Assembly (NCBI RefSeq): GCF_000471905.2
Contig: NW_006499563.1
Span: 2,371,286-2,435,285 of the forward strand
Source: Amborella trichopoda
Taxonomy: Eukaryota > Streptophyta > Magnoliopsida > Amborellales > Amborellaceae
Reading direction: 5' to 3'
DNA: 64,000 nucleotides
Shown: piece by piece, positions 52,167 to 63,442 of the stretch
Layout: every line of letters starts with the position of its first letter
How positions within the stretch are numbered: position 1 is the first letter of the stretch
The notes under the pieces: generated by a model
Database searches by the model: none
What the model saw: the letters and a program-made list of their open reading frames with translations, nothing else
Told to the model about the DNA's origin: nothing
Position numbers and translations under genes: made by a program

Positions 52167-52378
52167 TAGTTAAGTGCGTCAATCTTGCTTTCCAGGTCAG
52201 GTTGACCTGGTGGCGTGATTTCGGGTTCGAGATGGACCTGGGACCTGAGATTGCTCTCTCGAGAACCACATAAAGAAGACGTGGGTAGGAGTTCCAACCG
52301 GTGAAAGAGGAATTATAGTCGTAAGGCGGGACTTACCTCACGTGGGTCCGTTACACACTTGGGCTAGCTCGGATGGGC
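52167..52378 (-). repeat. 5' LTR stub of H
   Basis: These are the last about 210 bp of an LTR on the minus strand: GAGCTAGCCC, then GTGAGGTAAGTCCCGCC, CTCTCGAGAGAACC-type palindromic word, and an end CACTTAACTA before the PBS. It is closer to LTR-C than to A, B or D. Upstream it is fused to the RT of element G near 52378. Confidence 0.75.
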
Positions 52379-53110
52379 GCATCTTGCTCAACATTCTGAA
52401 TGTGGGTGCTCCTCTCACCCAACTTTTCTACGAGGTCATCTACGTAGCATTCCACTTCTTCATGCAACATGTCTTCAAAGATAGTGGTCATGGCCCTTTG
52501 ATAAGTAGCCCCTGCATTTTTTAGGCCGAATGTAATCACATTATAGTAGAAGACTCCCTTGGGCATCAAAAATGTTGTTGCCTGTTCGTCTTCAGGTGCC
52601 ATCCTTATCTGGTTATACCCCGAATAACCATCCATAAAGGAAAAGGCCTAGCAATTGGCAGTTGAGTCAATGAGCATTTCTGTTAAGGAAAGTAGGAAGT
52701 CTTATTTCATACATTCTGCGTTCAAGTCGTGAAAGTAAATTCTAACCCAGATTTTCCCATTCTTCTTTTTCACTGTCACAACATTAGCCAACCATTTTGG
52801 GTACTTCACTTCTCGGATGAAACCAGCTGACTTGAGCTTGTTGACTTTAGCGTCGATTTGTATCTCAAGGTTAGCTCAGAATCTCCTTGACTTTTGCTTC
52901 ATTGGTTTGAAGGACAGGTCAATCCCAAGTCGATGAACTGCAACCTGGGGGTCAAGTCCAGGCATCTCATGATAATGCCACACAAAAACATCACAGTTGA
53001 CTCAAAGGAAGGTGGTGTACTCTTCTTTTTCCTCAAGGGGCATAATAGACGAGATGAAGATTGGCCTCGAGTCAATTTCATCACCCAAGTTTATCTCCTC
53101 TAAGTCACAA
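52379..53110 (-). pseudogene. Reverse transcriptase N-terminal two-thirds of G
   Basis: Blocks: LEEINLGDEIDSRPIFIS, DVFVWHYHEMPGLDPQVAVH, FIREVKYPKWLANVVTVKKK, FSFMDGYSGYNQIRMAPEDE, FGLKNAGATYQRAM and the active site VECYVDDLVEKLGERSTHI (about 52395-52450). YVDD is intact, unlike in B and F. There are four or so in-frame stops (for example near 53000, 52880 and 52715). The sequence ends a few residues after YVDD at the junction with another LTR. Confidence 0.93.
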
Positions 53111-54817
53111 GTTCTGGTGCCTCCTCCATCTCCTCCTCATCAGAGGGTTGGGGGTTAGAAGCTTCGACTTCGAGTACTTCCATCTTTTACCTAATGGATA
53201 GTGACTATTCTGCTTCTAAGGTTTTAGGTTCTTGAGGGATAGGGGGGATTTCTACTTCACCTTATGGAGAACTTGGGGAAAGGGGTGACGAGTCCAGGGG
53301 AGTCATGTGGCGATTCTGGGGAAAACATCACATGGGATGTTTGGTCAACTAGAAGTGACAGGGGAGGCGGGTGAGCTTTCTTCGTATATCCAAGGCCTTG
53401 TTTGCTCACATGCTGAGATGATGTAGCCTTGATGACTGCAAAGGGTGCCAACATCCCTTTACCATCCTTTAATCCCTAGTTAGTGGTCATCTCATAGTCC
53501 ATCTTCTTCATGATTTGATGGGATTGGGAACTGTAAGGTCCCATTTTGGCGAGGCTATGGTGCTCATAGAAGTTGATCCTTGAGAGGGTCCCATTACACT
53601 GACTTTTAAGGATTCTGATACGAATCCGGGCAATGGTGTCGAGAGTGGGGTTGGAAGTCGTGTTTCTCTCGCCTTTTCTTTCCCTTTTATCATAGCCTCT
53701 ATTTGACTCAATAAGTCCTCGACCTTCATTCTTAGTTCAGCTATAATAGCTTTCCTGTCAGCCTTGGACTAGGAGGTGAGAGTGTCGATGACGACTTTGG
53801 TGGGCGGTGGCTCATTAACTTCTGTAACTTGACGAGCTGAGTCTACTCTCGGCAAAGAGGTTAGGATTTGCAAGACCCATTGATGGTTGTGCGTATCCAC
53901 CTTTGGTAAGGAGTCAGGGATTTGCAAGACTTTTTGATGGTCGTGAGTACCCACCTTTGGCAAGGAGTCAAGGATTCACAATACCTTTTGATAGTCACAC
54001 GTATCCACCTTTGGCAAGGATTCAAGGATTTGCAAGACTTTTTGAAAGTCACACGTATCCACCTTTGGCAAGGAGTCAGGGATTGACAATACCTTTTGAT
54101 AGTCATGCGTACCCACCTTTGGCAAGGAGTCAGGGATTTGCAAGACTTTTTATAGTCATGCATACCCACCTTTAACAAGGAGTCAGATATTCGCAAGACC
54201 TTTTGATAATCATGTGTACCCACCTTGGGTAAGGAGTCAGGGATTCATAAGACCTTTTGATAGTCATGTGTACCCACCTTTGGCAAGGAGTCAGGCATTC
54301 GCAAGACCTTTAGATCATTATCGGAATCATCAGCTCGACCAACGACTTCTACTTGCAATAGGGGAATAGGGATATGGAGCACTTTGTCGTCATCAAGGGT
54401 ATAGGTGATCATTGGTGCCAAGGTGGCAAGGTCAACTATCTCCTCTTCTCTTATGACTTGCTCTGTTTGAGCTACCACAGGAGGCGACTCTTGGGAGTTG
54501 GGATGAGAGGATGAAGTTTGTCCCTCATGATAATGGGGCATTATCTCCAAAGGGGGACAGGGTAGGTTTGCATCGATCGGGGTCAATGGGATCATCTTTC
54601 CATATCGCCTCTCTTCTTTGAATATATCCCTTAGTGTTCCGGCCACATCCTCCACATTCTCATGAGAGGTGTGAACAGTCTCTCTCATGGCATGGCTCGA
54701 ATTGTTCTCCATAGGCAACTCATGCTCTTGAGTTCGCACTGGGTTCATATAATAATACTTGACATCATCATAGTGGGCCTCAATAGCTGGAAAAGGTCTT
54801 TTATCAGCATAGACCAT
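53111..54817 (-). pseudogene. Protease-RT linker of G with 18-residue repeats
   Basis: Open from 54817 on the minus strand (VYADKRPFPAIEAHYDDVKY), acidic, with LATLAPMITYTLDDDKVLHI, then eight or so copies of an 18-residue unit KVLRIPDSLPKVGTHDYQ (53860-54310), then a tail 53508-53729. Some repeat units are in a shifted frame. The linker is known to be variable in Tat elements. The function of the repeats is unknown. Confidence 0.75.
53860..54312 (-). repeat. 54-bp tandem repeat within the G polyprotein linker
   Basis: Markers CCACCTTTGGCAAGGAGTCA recur about every 53-54 bp from 53898 to 54273. The unit length is close to a multiple of three and gives 18 residues, so expansion would preserve the frame; some copies have single-base changes of length. 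The unit is absent from the corresponding linkers of E1, F and B. Confidence 0.92.
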
Positions 54818-55446
54818 GTGTTGCCTTCCATCTCAACAATACTTGAAGTATTGATGGAGTGTGGATGGAACCACCCCATGGTCATGGAGCCAAGGATGAC
54901 CAAGAAGTATGTTGTAGGAGGTGTCAGTTTCTATGACATGGAGCTGTGCATAGGCATTCAAATCACTGATTTTAAGGTGGAGACGATTGCTATCAGCCGA
55001 CTTTTCCCTCGATTGGTTGAACCTTTAAACCATGAGGTTCTTAGGCTCTAGTCGCTCAACTCCCACCCCTATGCGAGTGAGGATTCTGTTTGGAATAAGA
55101 TTCATCGTTGATCCTCCATCAAGCATGATCTGGCTTATTGGATGAGCACGGAGCACACCGGTTACGAACAAGGTCGATTATGAAGTCTTTCCCCTAATTG
55201 GAGATCATTATCTGAAAAAGCAATGGCCAAGTAATTGTTAAGAATTGTGGGATCCACTTCAACTTGCTCAACCTCAGTTTGATACACTTCGGGCCGAGAA
55301 ATGACTTGTACCAAGGCCATATGGATGCCTTTAGACAACAGGAGAGCATCATAGTTGCTTAATAAGGCCGGGTGTTTCCTCAAATGCCCAATCACATCGT
55401 ACTTGACCTTGTTATCTTTTAGGGAATTAGCTCCTTGAGGCAGCAC
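54818..55446 (-). pseudogene. Aspartic protease of G
   Basis: Lead-in YDVIGHLRKHPALLSNYDAL, then DPTILNNYLAIAFSDNDLQL, LHNRP, a region shifted near 55165, and the active site MLDGGSTMNLIPNRI (about 55080-55125; Asp-Gly-Gly-Ser where the canonical form is Asp-Ser/Thr-Gly-Ala). It continues to HVIETDTSYNILLGHPWLHD (about 54880-54940) and LHQYFKYC. There is one stop near 55020 and a frame change near the LHNRP block. The order matches the protease of B. Confidence 0.9.
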
Positions 55447-56240
55447 TGGTTTTGGAGGTATAGGGGGTAATGGAGCAGGTTTTGGTGGTGAAGGGTTGGT
55501 TGCATCTATGAGAGGAGGAATTGCATCCGTGGGAGGAGATGGAGTGGGTCGGCTAGATTGCGTAGCCGGGTAGGTGTAGGTAAGATGGGGGAGGACGTAG
55601 TATGGGAGGACTCAGGGATTTTGAAGAAAGAAGGTGACATGTTTGGTTATGGGACTAGTGGTGGACTCGGGTAATTTAGGAGAGGCTGGTGTCTAGATGG
55701 TAGAGTTGGGGGATTCGGGTATGAGTTCAATGGTTGACCCAAGTACCTCAAGAACTTTGAACGTTTTGGTGGTGGAGCAGGTTCAAGCCTCATTTCTGAC
55801 CTCAATTGAAGTTGGCCGGTTATTGTCGCCATGCCATTCACGGTGATAAACACCGTATGACACGCCTCATGGGAAGAGGAAGTGTCTTGCTCTTTGCCTT
55901 TCCAGTGATGTTCATAGTCTGGTTCTGGAGGCCAACGAGACTTCTTGGGCTTCGAGTTTCAGAAGCGCTTGATCAATTCCTCCAAAGTGTGGGGAAGTCT
56001 TTCTTTCTTTGATGCAAAGGCCATGGCATCACCAACACTTAGGAAATCGGCACTTTCTGCCACCATCTTCTTCAACCGTTTGCAATTCCTTTTGCTAGTA
56101 TTGCAAGGTTTGAGCTCTTCATCAAGAGCCTCAAAGTCTGGGAATTCAAGAGTGAGCTCTGAAATATAAGTGGTAAGAGAAGAAGGGTTTGAAGAGTCGG
56201 GGATAGAGGGAAGAGAGTGAGAGCTTTTAGGGTCATCACT
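55447..56240 (-). pseudogene. Pre-protease linker of G
   Basis: Pro-rich and basic stretches in changing frames. WPPEPDYEHHWKGKEQDTSS and SHEACHTVFITVNG (about 55800-55940) are shared with E1 (2930-3030). An N-terminal part at 55959-56240 reads LTLEFPDFEALDEELKPC. It belongs to the gag-protease polyprotein. Confidence 0.65.
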
Positions 56241-56570
56241 CAAATTGGACCGAACCAAGTAGCTTTTGGGGTCCTCACCTGTATTGGACTCAAAGAGGCT
56301 TTTAATGTCTTCACTCTCATTGGACGTAACTGAGGACCTTTTAACATTGTATTATTGGATGAAGATGGAGGATCTTTTAAGTCTTTACCCCGAATGGACC
56401 TTTGATGAGTGCGTTTAGAGTCCTCGCCTTCATTGGACTGATCTGGGGTGCTTTCAAAGTCCTCACCAATGTTGGACGTGCTTGGGGTGCTTTTAGGGTC
56501 ATCACCCAATTCGGACATGCTTGGGATGCTTTTAAAGTCGTCACCCGGATGGGACTGTTGGTAAATGGCA
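56220..56570 (-). repeat. 51-bp coding repeat, acidic 17-residue units
   Basis: Six or seven units of about 51 bp (plus-strand marker GGTGCTTTTAAAGTCCTCACC). On the minus strand they give units of about 17 residues around SNIGEDFESTPDQ. E1 has two such units at 3290-3350, and loose copies of the DNA word are in the 3' region of H (44880-44970, 47720-47790). Confidence 0.8.
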
Positions 56571-57160
56571 GAGCCAAGCTTTCCACCATGGGAAATTTCT
56601 TGGTTTACTCCTCCATTTTTAGGCTGATCACCCCCGGATAAAAGAACTTGTTTGGGAATGAAGTCATAAAGTGTAGGGAGTGGTGGAACTGAGAGTAAGA
56701 ACACTACCTCGCTAGGAGAAGCCAATATCCTTCGCCTTCGGTTCTGATCTTTTGAAGGACATTTGCCCTTCCCCTTCTTCTTAGCGGGTGCGGGCTTGCA
56801 CCGTTGATACAGCTCAGGTGTCATGTTTGCCTGCCAGATTGCCTCTCTCTTGAGGCTTTTCATCTTGCCATGCCCATAATGGACTTGCCATGGTTCAGAT
56901 GGCCTAGGTGGCTCTTCATAGATGAGGGGCTCCATAGGTATGGGCTCAAAGGGGTGGCTTTCCTCCATCGATTGATGAGGTATTGGTTCAACTTCTTGAG
57001 CGGGGACTGTATATAAGGTCTTGGGATCAGTAATGACCACGTGCCCCTTTGTCATGAGCTTTCTCAAGACAGACTTGAACTCCCAACATTGAGATATGTC
57101 GTGCCCCTTTATCTAACGATAGCCACACCATAAGTCCTTAAATGATTCAATCATATGTCT
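56240..57160 (-). pseudogene. Second zinc knuckle and basic linker of G gag
   Basis: Open frame of 275 codons (57067-56240), the second-longest on either strand and the longest with recognisable homology. It begins after a knuckle remnant WCGYR-stop-IKGHDISQC (about 57100-57140; first His changed to Arg). It continues with PSEPWQVHYGHGKMKSLKRE, a Lys-rich KKKGKGKCPSKDQNRRRR nucleic-acid-binding type stretch, then the acidic repeats. Equivalent sequence in E1 is QPWIVYHGRSRLKPLRR (about 3650-3700). Confidence 0.75.
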
Positions 57161-58164
57161 CGCATTTTTAGATCGATGAGGACGAATCTTTTCTTGCCGG
57201 ATAAGCATGGTGAATATGGAGTGGTGGAATTTTGGTTACTTCATTCCATGGGATGCCTTGGGGTTGTTTTTCTTTGACCACAACCATATGAGAAGCCTCG
57301 ATTGCCCCGATTGACTTCTCAGGATCATCAGGGTGGACATTCCCTTCTGGTAACGAAGCAGAAGTTTGATTAAGGAATTCAGGGGGCATGTCCCTGTCTG
57401 GTACTGTAGTGAAAGCTTCAGGAGTCACTGGGTCGGAGTCTTGAACTGGCCCTACTTGAGCACAGACTAGCACATTTTATGATTATCCGCCCATCAGCTA
57501 TGGATTCCATGATAAATGCCCAAAAGCTTTAACACTGAGATATCTCATTGCCTCACACCAGGAGGAATGGACACTAGAGATCCTTAGTACCCTGAGCTAT
57601 ATGCCTAGGCTGTCTTGATGTGAGTGGGGAGATTAACCCCTGCAATGCCAACATCATAAAGAGTGATGGGAGAAGGTTAGCTGACACTCCTTCTAGTTGC
57701 AAGGTCCGGAGCTGTTCTTCCTCACCCGTAACCACATGAGAGGCTTCCATTTTCTTGAATGCCTTCTTAAGGTCACCCAAATGGATTTGACCCTTTTGAA
57801 TTATGGCGTCGATATGGTCTTTGATCTGAGAGCAGTCTTGGATTGGGTGGCTCACCATTCAATGTTAGACACAATACCTCTTATGATTAGTGAAGCCTAC
57901 CTCTTCTAGTCTCTTGAGCTCTAGGAGGGCCATCATCCCTTACTCAAATAGAATTTATAAGATGTTCGGGACCCACGCTTTATCGAAATTGAATTGTTTG
58001 TTCATCTTTTCTTCAAAATATTTTGGTCGATAAAGGCCTGGAGGTGGAGGGACCCGATTGTAGGCCTGTAGCTACTGCTGCTTAGGCTAAGGTTCTCCTT
58101 GGGTTTTCATGGGCATAATCCCCTTGGAGGAATCTAGGGTCTTGAGTGGCACAGGACCAGCGTT
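57160..58164 (-). pseudogene. First zinc knuckle region of G gag
   Basis: The knuckle at about 57830-57875 reads YC-V-stop-H-stop-MVSHPIQDC, the CX2HX4HX4C frame with two stops. It is followed by DHIDAIIQKGQIHLGDLKKA and EASHVVTGEEE, shared with D and E1. The 57168-57473 part is acidic. The 57880-58164 part (Gln/Pro-rich) joins it to the gag core. Confidence 0.75.
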
Positions 58165-59600
58165 TAGCTCAGGAATGATAGGCATGGCAGTGACTGTCCC
58201 ACTGACCGTGTTCCTTCGCTGGTTTTTGCGAGCATTGTCCTGATTAGGGGTCTAGTTTTGTCCCTACCAAGAGCTTGTGTCAAGTTATACCCATGATGTT
58301 TGAAGAGGGTTTCTATCTTCACAGCTTTGGAAATCATGTCAGCGAAACTGGGAGGATTAGATGCCTCGACATGCAATGAGATCTCCAACCTCATATTACG
58401 GATGCAGGTCTGGATAGCATAGATCTCAGTCATGGGATTGCTTTGATGAGTATCCATGTCTTTCCACCTCTTAATGAACTCATCTACCGACTCATTCACC
58501 CCTTGATTCGCTGTGAGAAGTTTTATAGTTTGTACTTCTCTCTCAACTGCATAGAAGCATGTGTAGAATAATTGTTCCATTTCACTCCAGGATTGGATAG
58601 AATTTGGTAAGGGGCATGAATAGCATCTAAAAGTGCGTCTACTTAGGGTTTCAACAAACTGATGAAGAAGGAGCCTACTATCATAAGCCAATTCTTGACA
58701 TGCCGACATGAAGTGTGCCACAAGTTGTTGGGGTGAACCATTGCCGTCAAAGATCGACAATCTCCCTTTTTGGTAACCAAATGGGAATGGGAGTTGATCA
58801 ATGAAGGTTAGGTATGGCTTTTTGTACGAAGCCATTTGCAGAGACCCAGAGGTTTGCATGCCTTGGATGCTTCGATTGATCATGGTTTGCACATCCTCTT
58901 AAGTCACTGCGAGAGAAGCATCTTGAGCAGCAAGGGCTACTTGGGGGTTTTGAAGAGAGGGAGTTTGGGCAGTTGGAGGAAGTGGCTGTCTATGCACCTC
59001 ATTCACAGGTGGTGGTACAAGAGGTGAGTTAGCCCCTTGGTGTGAAGATGAGACAGGTGGCCTAGCATCCTCCACCTCCCTTAACTGTTATACAAATTGG
59101 TTGAGGGTTTCAGCAAAACAGACTATCAGTTCCTCAGGTAAGTCATCAGTTTGACTGACCATCATGACATTGGATGTTTCTTCAACAGGTGCCCCGAGTT
59201 TAATAAGGATCTTGCAACTCCTTAAGCCCTGATTTGGGAGTCCAGACAAGAGCGGCTCTAGTTTCCCCAATTGAACTTGGGTTTGTCACAAAGCTCAAGT
59301 CACTATCGGTTCTCGATGGCCTTGAGGTAATAACTCAGGTTGAGTTGGTGCTTGACGACCTTGGGACAATGACTCTTGATGACTAGGTCCATCCTCTCGA
59401 ACCTCAATAGTCATGCATTATACGCTTCCTTCCTCCTTTGGTTCTCTTGCAGCTCACAAGGGATAGAAGGGGTTCTTCTTCAACAGGTCCTCCGGTTCGA
59501 GACATGTCAGTGCTCTCTTTTTTATGAGAGGGACCACCATACCCTTCTGGTGCTTGATGAGAGGGTTCTAGTATACTCACTCCCAAAATTTGAACAGAGA
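58164..59600 (-). pseudogene. Gag core and N-terminal part of G
   Basis: An open frame of 242 codons (58892-58164) with PYLTFIDQLPFPFGYQ, NGSPQQLVAHFMSACQ, LLLHQFVETLSRRTF, WSEMEQLFYTCFYAVEREVQ, ESVDEFIKRWKDMD and IRNMRLEISLHVEASNPPSF: a nearly intact retrotransposon gag domain. The N-terminal part (59270-59088) contains EETSNVMMVSQTDDLPEE and LNQFV before a Pro-rich bridge. 59270-59600 is degraded. Confidence 0.9.
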
Positions 59601-59815
59601 ACATGACCTGACCTGGTTAGGTTGTCTAAGAGAGGTTAAGGCCAAGTCCATCAACTCAAGTAGAGTGTGATGACTTGGGTGTAGAGGTTTCGAGGCTGTT
59701 TTGGGTAGCTCTCATTTGGTTGGGAGGTGAGCAGGTCAATGGGGGTTTTTCCTTGAGCCCATCCTCGGGGGCTAACATAGGTTTGGGTTATTGAAGAGAA
59801 CTATAAGATGGTACT

Positions 59816-60770
59816 CTAAAGGAAGCTTTTTGAATACCAAGTCGTAAGAGGCTTAGGTGGAGAAGAGGGGTTGTAGAAAGTGAGGAACAGATGTTGACGG
59901 CTCTTCCCCTTGGGTCTAGGGGGAATGGTGGACTTGTGCGTGTGTGCATAGTCTGAGGACAAGTTTAGGGTGGTTTGAAAGCTGACCTGAGTTTGAGCAG
60001 AGGGTCTGACCTTGGCAGCAGTGACCGTGTTGTTGTTTGTGCGTAAGGCGGCAATCTTGTCACTGCCATTCACATTGTAAGCATGCATGTGCAGTTTTGG
60101 CCTACGACTAAGCCGCTGACCGTGTGGTTGTTTTGGATCAACCTTGAGGTTTCCCCGAATAGTATGTGCACTATGCAAAATGGGTGGAGTGGCCTTTGAG
60201 CCACCTTGGTGATGGGTTCAGGTCCCAGATGACCCGGACTGTGTGAGTGAGTCGAGACAACCCGTTGAGTGCCCCGAAAGTTTGGGCCAGTGGCTAGGCC
60301 ACCACCCCTTGTGATGGTGGGTGAAAGGGTGATCTTTGGGTCCCCATTGTGTGATGGGCCAATGGCTAGGCAGTTGGCATAGTGAGTGATGTTGTGTTGA
60401 GTGGCCTTGCGGCCTCTGAACTGAGATGTGTCAGTGATTGTGCCACTGGTTGGGTGAGTGCTCTTAGCAATGCCACTTTTGTGAGAATGGGCGCGTGTGT
60501 GGAGCAAGGCTGGGGTGACCTTTTGGTCGGCCTCAAAAGCAACGACTATAGAGAGGCCGCTTGCGATAGAGATAAGGGTGGCCTTTGGGCCACTCTCGGG
60601 CTTGAAAATGGCGATCGAAACTCTAGTAAATGGGTGCACATTGTGCGAAGTGGTGGCTTGAGAGCCACACATGCAAGAGACATCAATGTGGTGCCCATTC
60701 GTGTCGGGAGATGGAGAGTGAGGGATCAGATGGCCCCATCTCAGCTGGAGCCCTGTGGTCGGGGCTTGGT
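59816..60770 (-). pseudogene. ORF1 of G
   Basis: An open frame of 200 codons (60672-60070; MCGSQATTSHNVHPFTRVSI) and an overlapping one (60178-59816). SQATTSHNVHPFT corresponds to SATTHGMHPAT of D. The rest is low-complexity and rich in Thr, His, Gly and Pro. It sits between the LTR and gag, as in the other elements. Confidence 0.6.
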
Positions 60771-61369
60771 TTTCTTGGCGAGAGAAAACCCTCCATCAAA
60801 CAACCATAAGGGGTGCACTTGCGGAATGTGTTTTACGTAAACCCATGCACTATTAATTGTGTGGATAAGAACCAACAACAACAAGAGAGATTTTTTAACG
60901 AGGATATGTTTTAGACGCTTACCTCATTGTTTGCATATTCGAGGACATACCCAGGCAATGACCCTCTTAAAACAATCACGAAGCCCTCCAGCTGTCTGCT
61001 AGCACAGTTTAGAAACAAACTCTCCTCAAACTTTGGTGTGTCGTCTCGTTCTTTTACTCCTGATCTTGCAATGTGGACTCGAAAGTACCCCTTTTTAATG
61101 GTTCACTCAAATAAGGATTCGCTGGCAATTGAAGGATGAAGGGGAAAGGATGATAGAGGTCCCATTATTCGTACAAACGCTATGCAACTTGATGTTCAGA
61201 GCAATTAGAGAGTCCAAACTCTCTCGACTACCTGCTCAGGATGACTCCAACTGAGTGAGTGAGGGCAAGAGCATCTATATCTCTCGTGACTCGACTCCAT
61301 TGTACGGAGAAGAAGTTAGAGTGGTGAGCCGAGTGTAAGACTCTGGAGACTAGTCTGGGAGGTATCAAA

Positions 61370-61900
61370 TTGAGCTTATGATAAATAGCGGGATGAAGGG
61401 AGAAAGGTGTTGAGAGAGAGACGGGGTCGCTGGTGCTGCGGCTCCGAAACTTATCGTGAGATGAAAGAGAAAAAGACTGGACCGCAGGTCTACTGCGGTT
61501 CCCAGTTACTACGCGAGGCAGAAGAGAGAGGGACAAGGTCATAGGGGTTGCAGCTCTGAAACCTATCACATAATGAAAGAGTGAAAGGACAAAAAGAGAA
61601 AGCGGGACAGTAGGTCTACTGTGATTCTGAGTTACTACGCGAGTCGAAAAAGAGGCACAGAGAGAGAGACGAGGTCACAAGTGCTATGGCTCTTAAACTT
61701 ATCACGCGATGATAGAGAGAAAGGCATAGAGAGAAAGATGGGACCGCAAGTCTGCTGCGGTTCCAAGTTACTACATGAGGTAGAAGAGAGAGAGGCACGG
61801 AAAGAGAGACAGGGTCGCAGGTGATGCGGCTCCGAAACCTATCACGCGATGAAAGAATGAAAGAGCACAGCTAGAACGACGAGACCACAGGTCTGATGCG
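61370..61900. repeat. LTR-G tandem repeats of about 115-120 bp
   Basis: Four to five units built of CACGCGATGAAAGAG, AAGAGAGA-type purines, CCGCAGGTCTACTGCGGTTC, then GAGTTACTACGCGAG and GGTGCTGCGGCTCCGAAACC. The CCGCAG...CTGCGG word is a dyad. It replaces the 48-bp repeats of LTR-A/B at the same place in the LTR. Confidence 0.8.
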
Positions 61901-62092
61901 AGTCACAGTTGGTGTGCGTGGACCACGGGGTAGGCTATGGTTCCTGGGCAAAGGGTAATTTCATTCTCTAAAAGTTTTCTCTCTCCTCTCCACTAGATCC
62001 AAGAATTAGAAGAAAGGTCAAGTAAATACAAGCTAATGTCTCAATTTTATTAACGAATAATCCAGCCCTTTTACATTTGACCTAAGCTTGTT

Positions 62093-62100
62093 TATATAGA
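62093..62100 (-). promoter_or_regulatory. TATA box of LTR-G
   Basis: TATATAAA on the minus strand, 10-25 bp after CCACCCATGTTTGGGGG. Same context as LTR-B. Confidence 0.65.
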
Positions 62101-63442
62101 GCAACCCCCAAACATGGGTGGAACGCTCAAAACTAAGCTAAATTATTGAAAATTACACATTAAATGTATTAAAATAAAATCTCATTTCAAAAAAAATGCC
62201 CAAAATACCCCTTAAATCTTTTGAGCTAATGACGAAACCATCCCTGCTTGAGGGTCCTCTCACCATTACTAGAATTCGGAAGCTTTTCTGGACTCTTGTG
62301 GCAGCGGTTGGGACAATCCATTGTCGTAGAATTAATTCTCGATCGATTATGAACATTTTGATGTCCTTTGATCGCCTTGAAACAAAATTTTCCTTAAGGG
62401 TGAAAATTCGAGCAAGTCCATAGCTTTTGATCGCCAATGTAGTGCGATTCGTGGTGTTCCGAATCCTATTTTTTATCTTTATTAGGATATTTTTATGATC
62501 ATTCTGCACTAAGTTTTGTCTGATTTGATCTTCATTTATGTACATTCCAAATCTGAGAAGTCACCAGGAAATAGGATTCCGACGACCAAGAAATTCTTGT
62601 CATCTTCAACCTTGAAATTCGCATTATCCATCCTTCAGTGAAACTCAAATATCATATCAAATTGTACCTCTTCTCGATGTGGTCACAATGTACCCATATT
62701 TCCATCCATCTGATTCCTGGATCTCAGGTTATATCTTCTCGAAGTACGAGATGTCCTCTTGCAAAAATTATGATTTCATGATTTCGGGCCCACCTTCTTT
62801 CTAGAAGTTATCTCGTCCCAAACGATGCTACGATGCATGTCATATGTCAAAATGACCAGGCCGTCGAGGTCTAGCTCATGATCGATTTTGAGCTTGTTCC
62901 AATTCTAGATGAGCACTCAAAAATTGTCTTGAGGGTTGAAAACATAGTTTACAGATATGGTAATTGGCTCACTAAGGCCACACCGCAACAGTATGAAACC
63001 AACTCGTTTATGGTAATTTGGGCCTAGAATGATTCTGGAAGGTCCGATTGAGCCCAAATTTGGTCCTTGGGGGTTTTTCAATGCTCTAGATCTGATGAAG
63101 GTGGTTTAGTATTGTTTTGAAGCCTAAAAAATAGGTTTGTAGTTATAAAGTTTCTTTTTAAAATGATAGGAGGTGGCTTTGAGAATTGAGTTTTGCCCTA
63201 ACCATGTCAAATCTCATCGAAATATAACAAAACTTTGTGAGCATCCTTCGGGCATCCCAAACTACCCTTTTCATGCTTTCTAAGGCTATTCCAATATTAT
63301 TTTCAAGGTTGCCAAATTTTAGGCTTATTTTAAAGTGTTCACATGGTCTGGTGGTGTCTTGGGCACCAACAGGACCATGTTGTCACTAACTCTCTCCTTA
63401 TGTGACTCAGAGATACAAATATGTCAAAAAAGTCGTAAAACA

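Larger units (their letters stand above)
40490..52378 (-). mobile_element. Gag-only (non-autonomous) Tat element H
   Basis: The minus strand runs 5' LTR stub (52378 to 52167), PBS (52162), ORF1 (51967 to 51198), gag (50846 to 49368), 4.7 kb of repeat-rich non-coding DNA (49368 to 44690), then 3' LTR-C (44689 to 40490). Both LTR pieces belong to one variant (a CCACCAGGTCAACCTGACC-type word near the end, absent in A and B). No protease, RT or integrase is found anywhere between the LTRs. Such terminal-repeat gag elements (TR-GAG) are known in plants; they would depend on pol from relatives. Confidence 0.75.
52379..63442 (-). mobile_element. Tat element G
   Basis: The minus strand runs LTR (63442 to about 60840), ORF1 (about 60770 to 59816), gag with two knuckles (59600 to 57100), linker with acidic repeats, protease (55446 to 54818), linker with 18-residue repeats, and RT up to the YVDD box, where it is cut by the H LTR stub. 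RNases H, integrase and 3' LTR are missing. It has the best protease of the D/E1/F/G type. Confidence 0.85.
60840..63442 (-). repeat. LTR-G (about 2.6 kb)
   Basis: The minus strand starts TGTTTTACGACTTTTTTGAC at 63442, matching LTR-K over the next 60 bp (TTGTATCTC, AAGGAGAGAG). TATA 62093-62100, preceded by CCACCCATGTTTGGGGG. The transcribed part has CAGGTCTACTGCGGTTC and AGAGAGAGGCACAG repeats (61370-61900) and GAGGTAAGCGTC (about 60925). The 3' end and PBS are not recognisable. It is preceded by CATTCAACGAGGGAAGT, like the tract before LTR-C. Confidence 0.75.

Noticed and set aside
60382..60840. 152-codon plus-strand frame
   Set aside because: Antisense shadow of ORF1 of element G, which is supported on the minus strand by matches to D.
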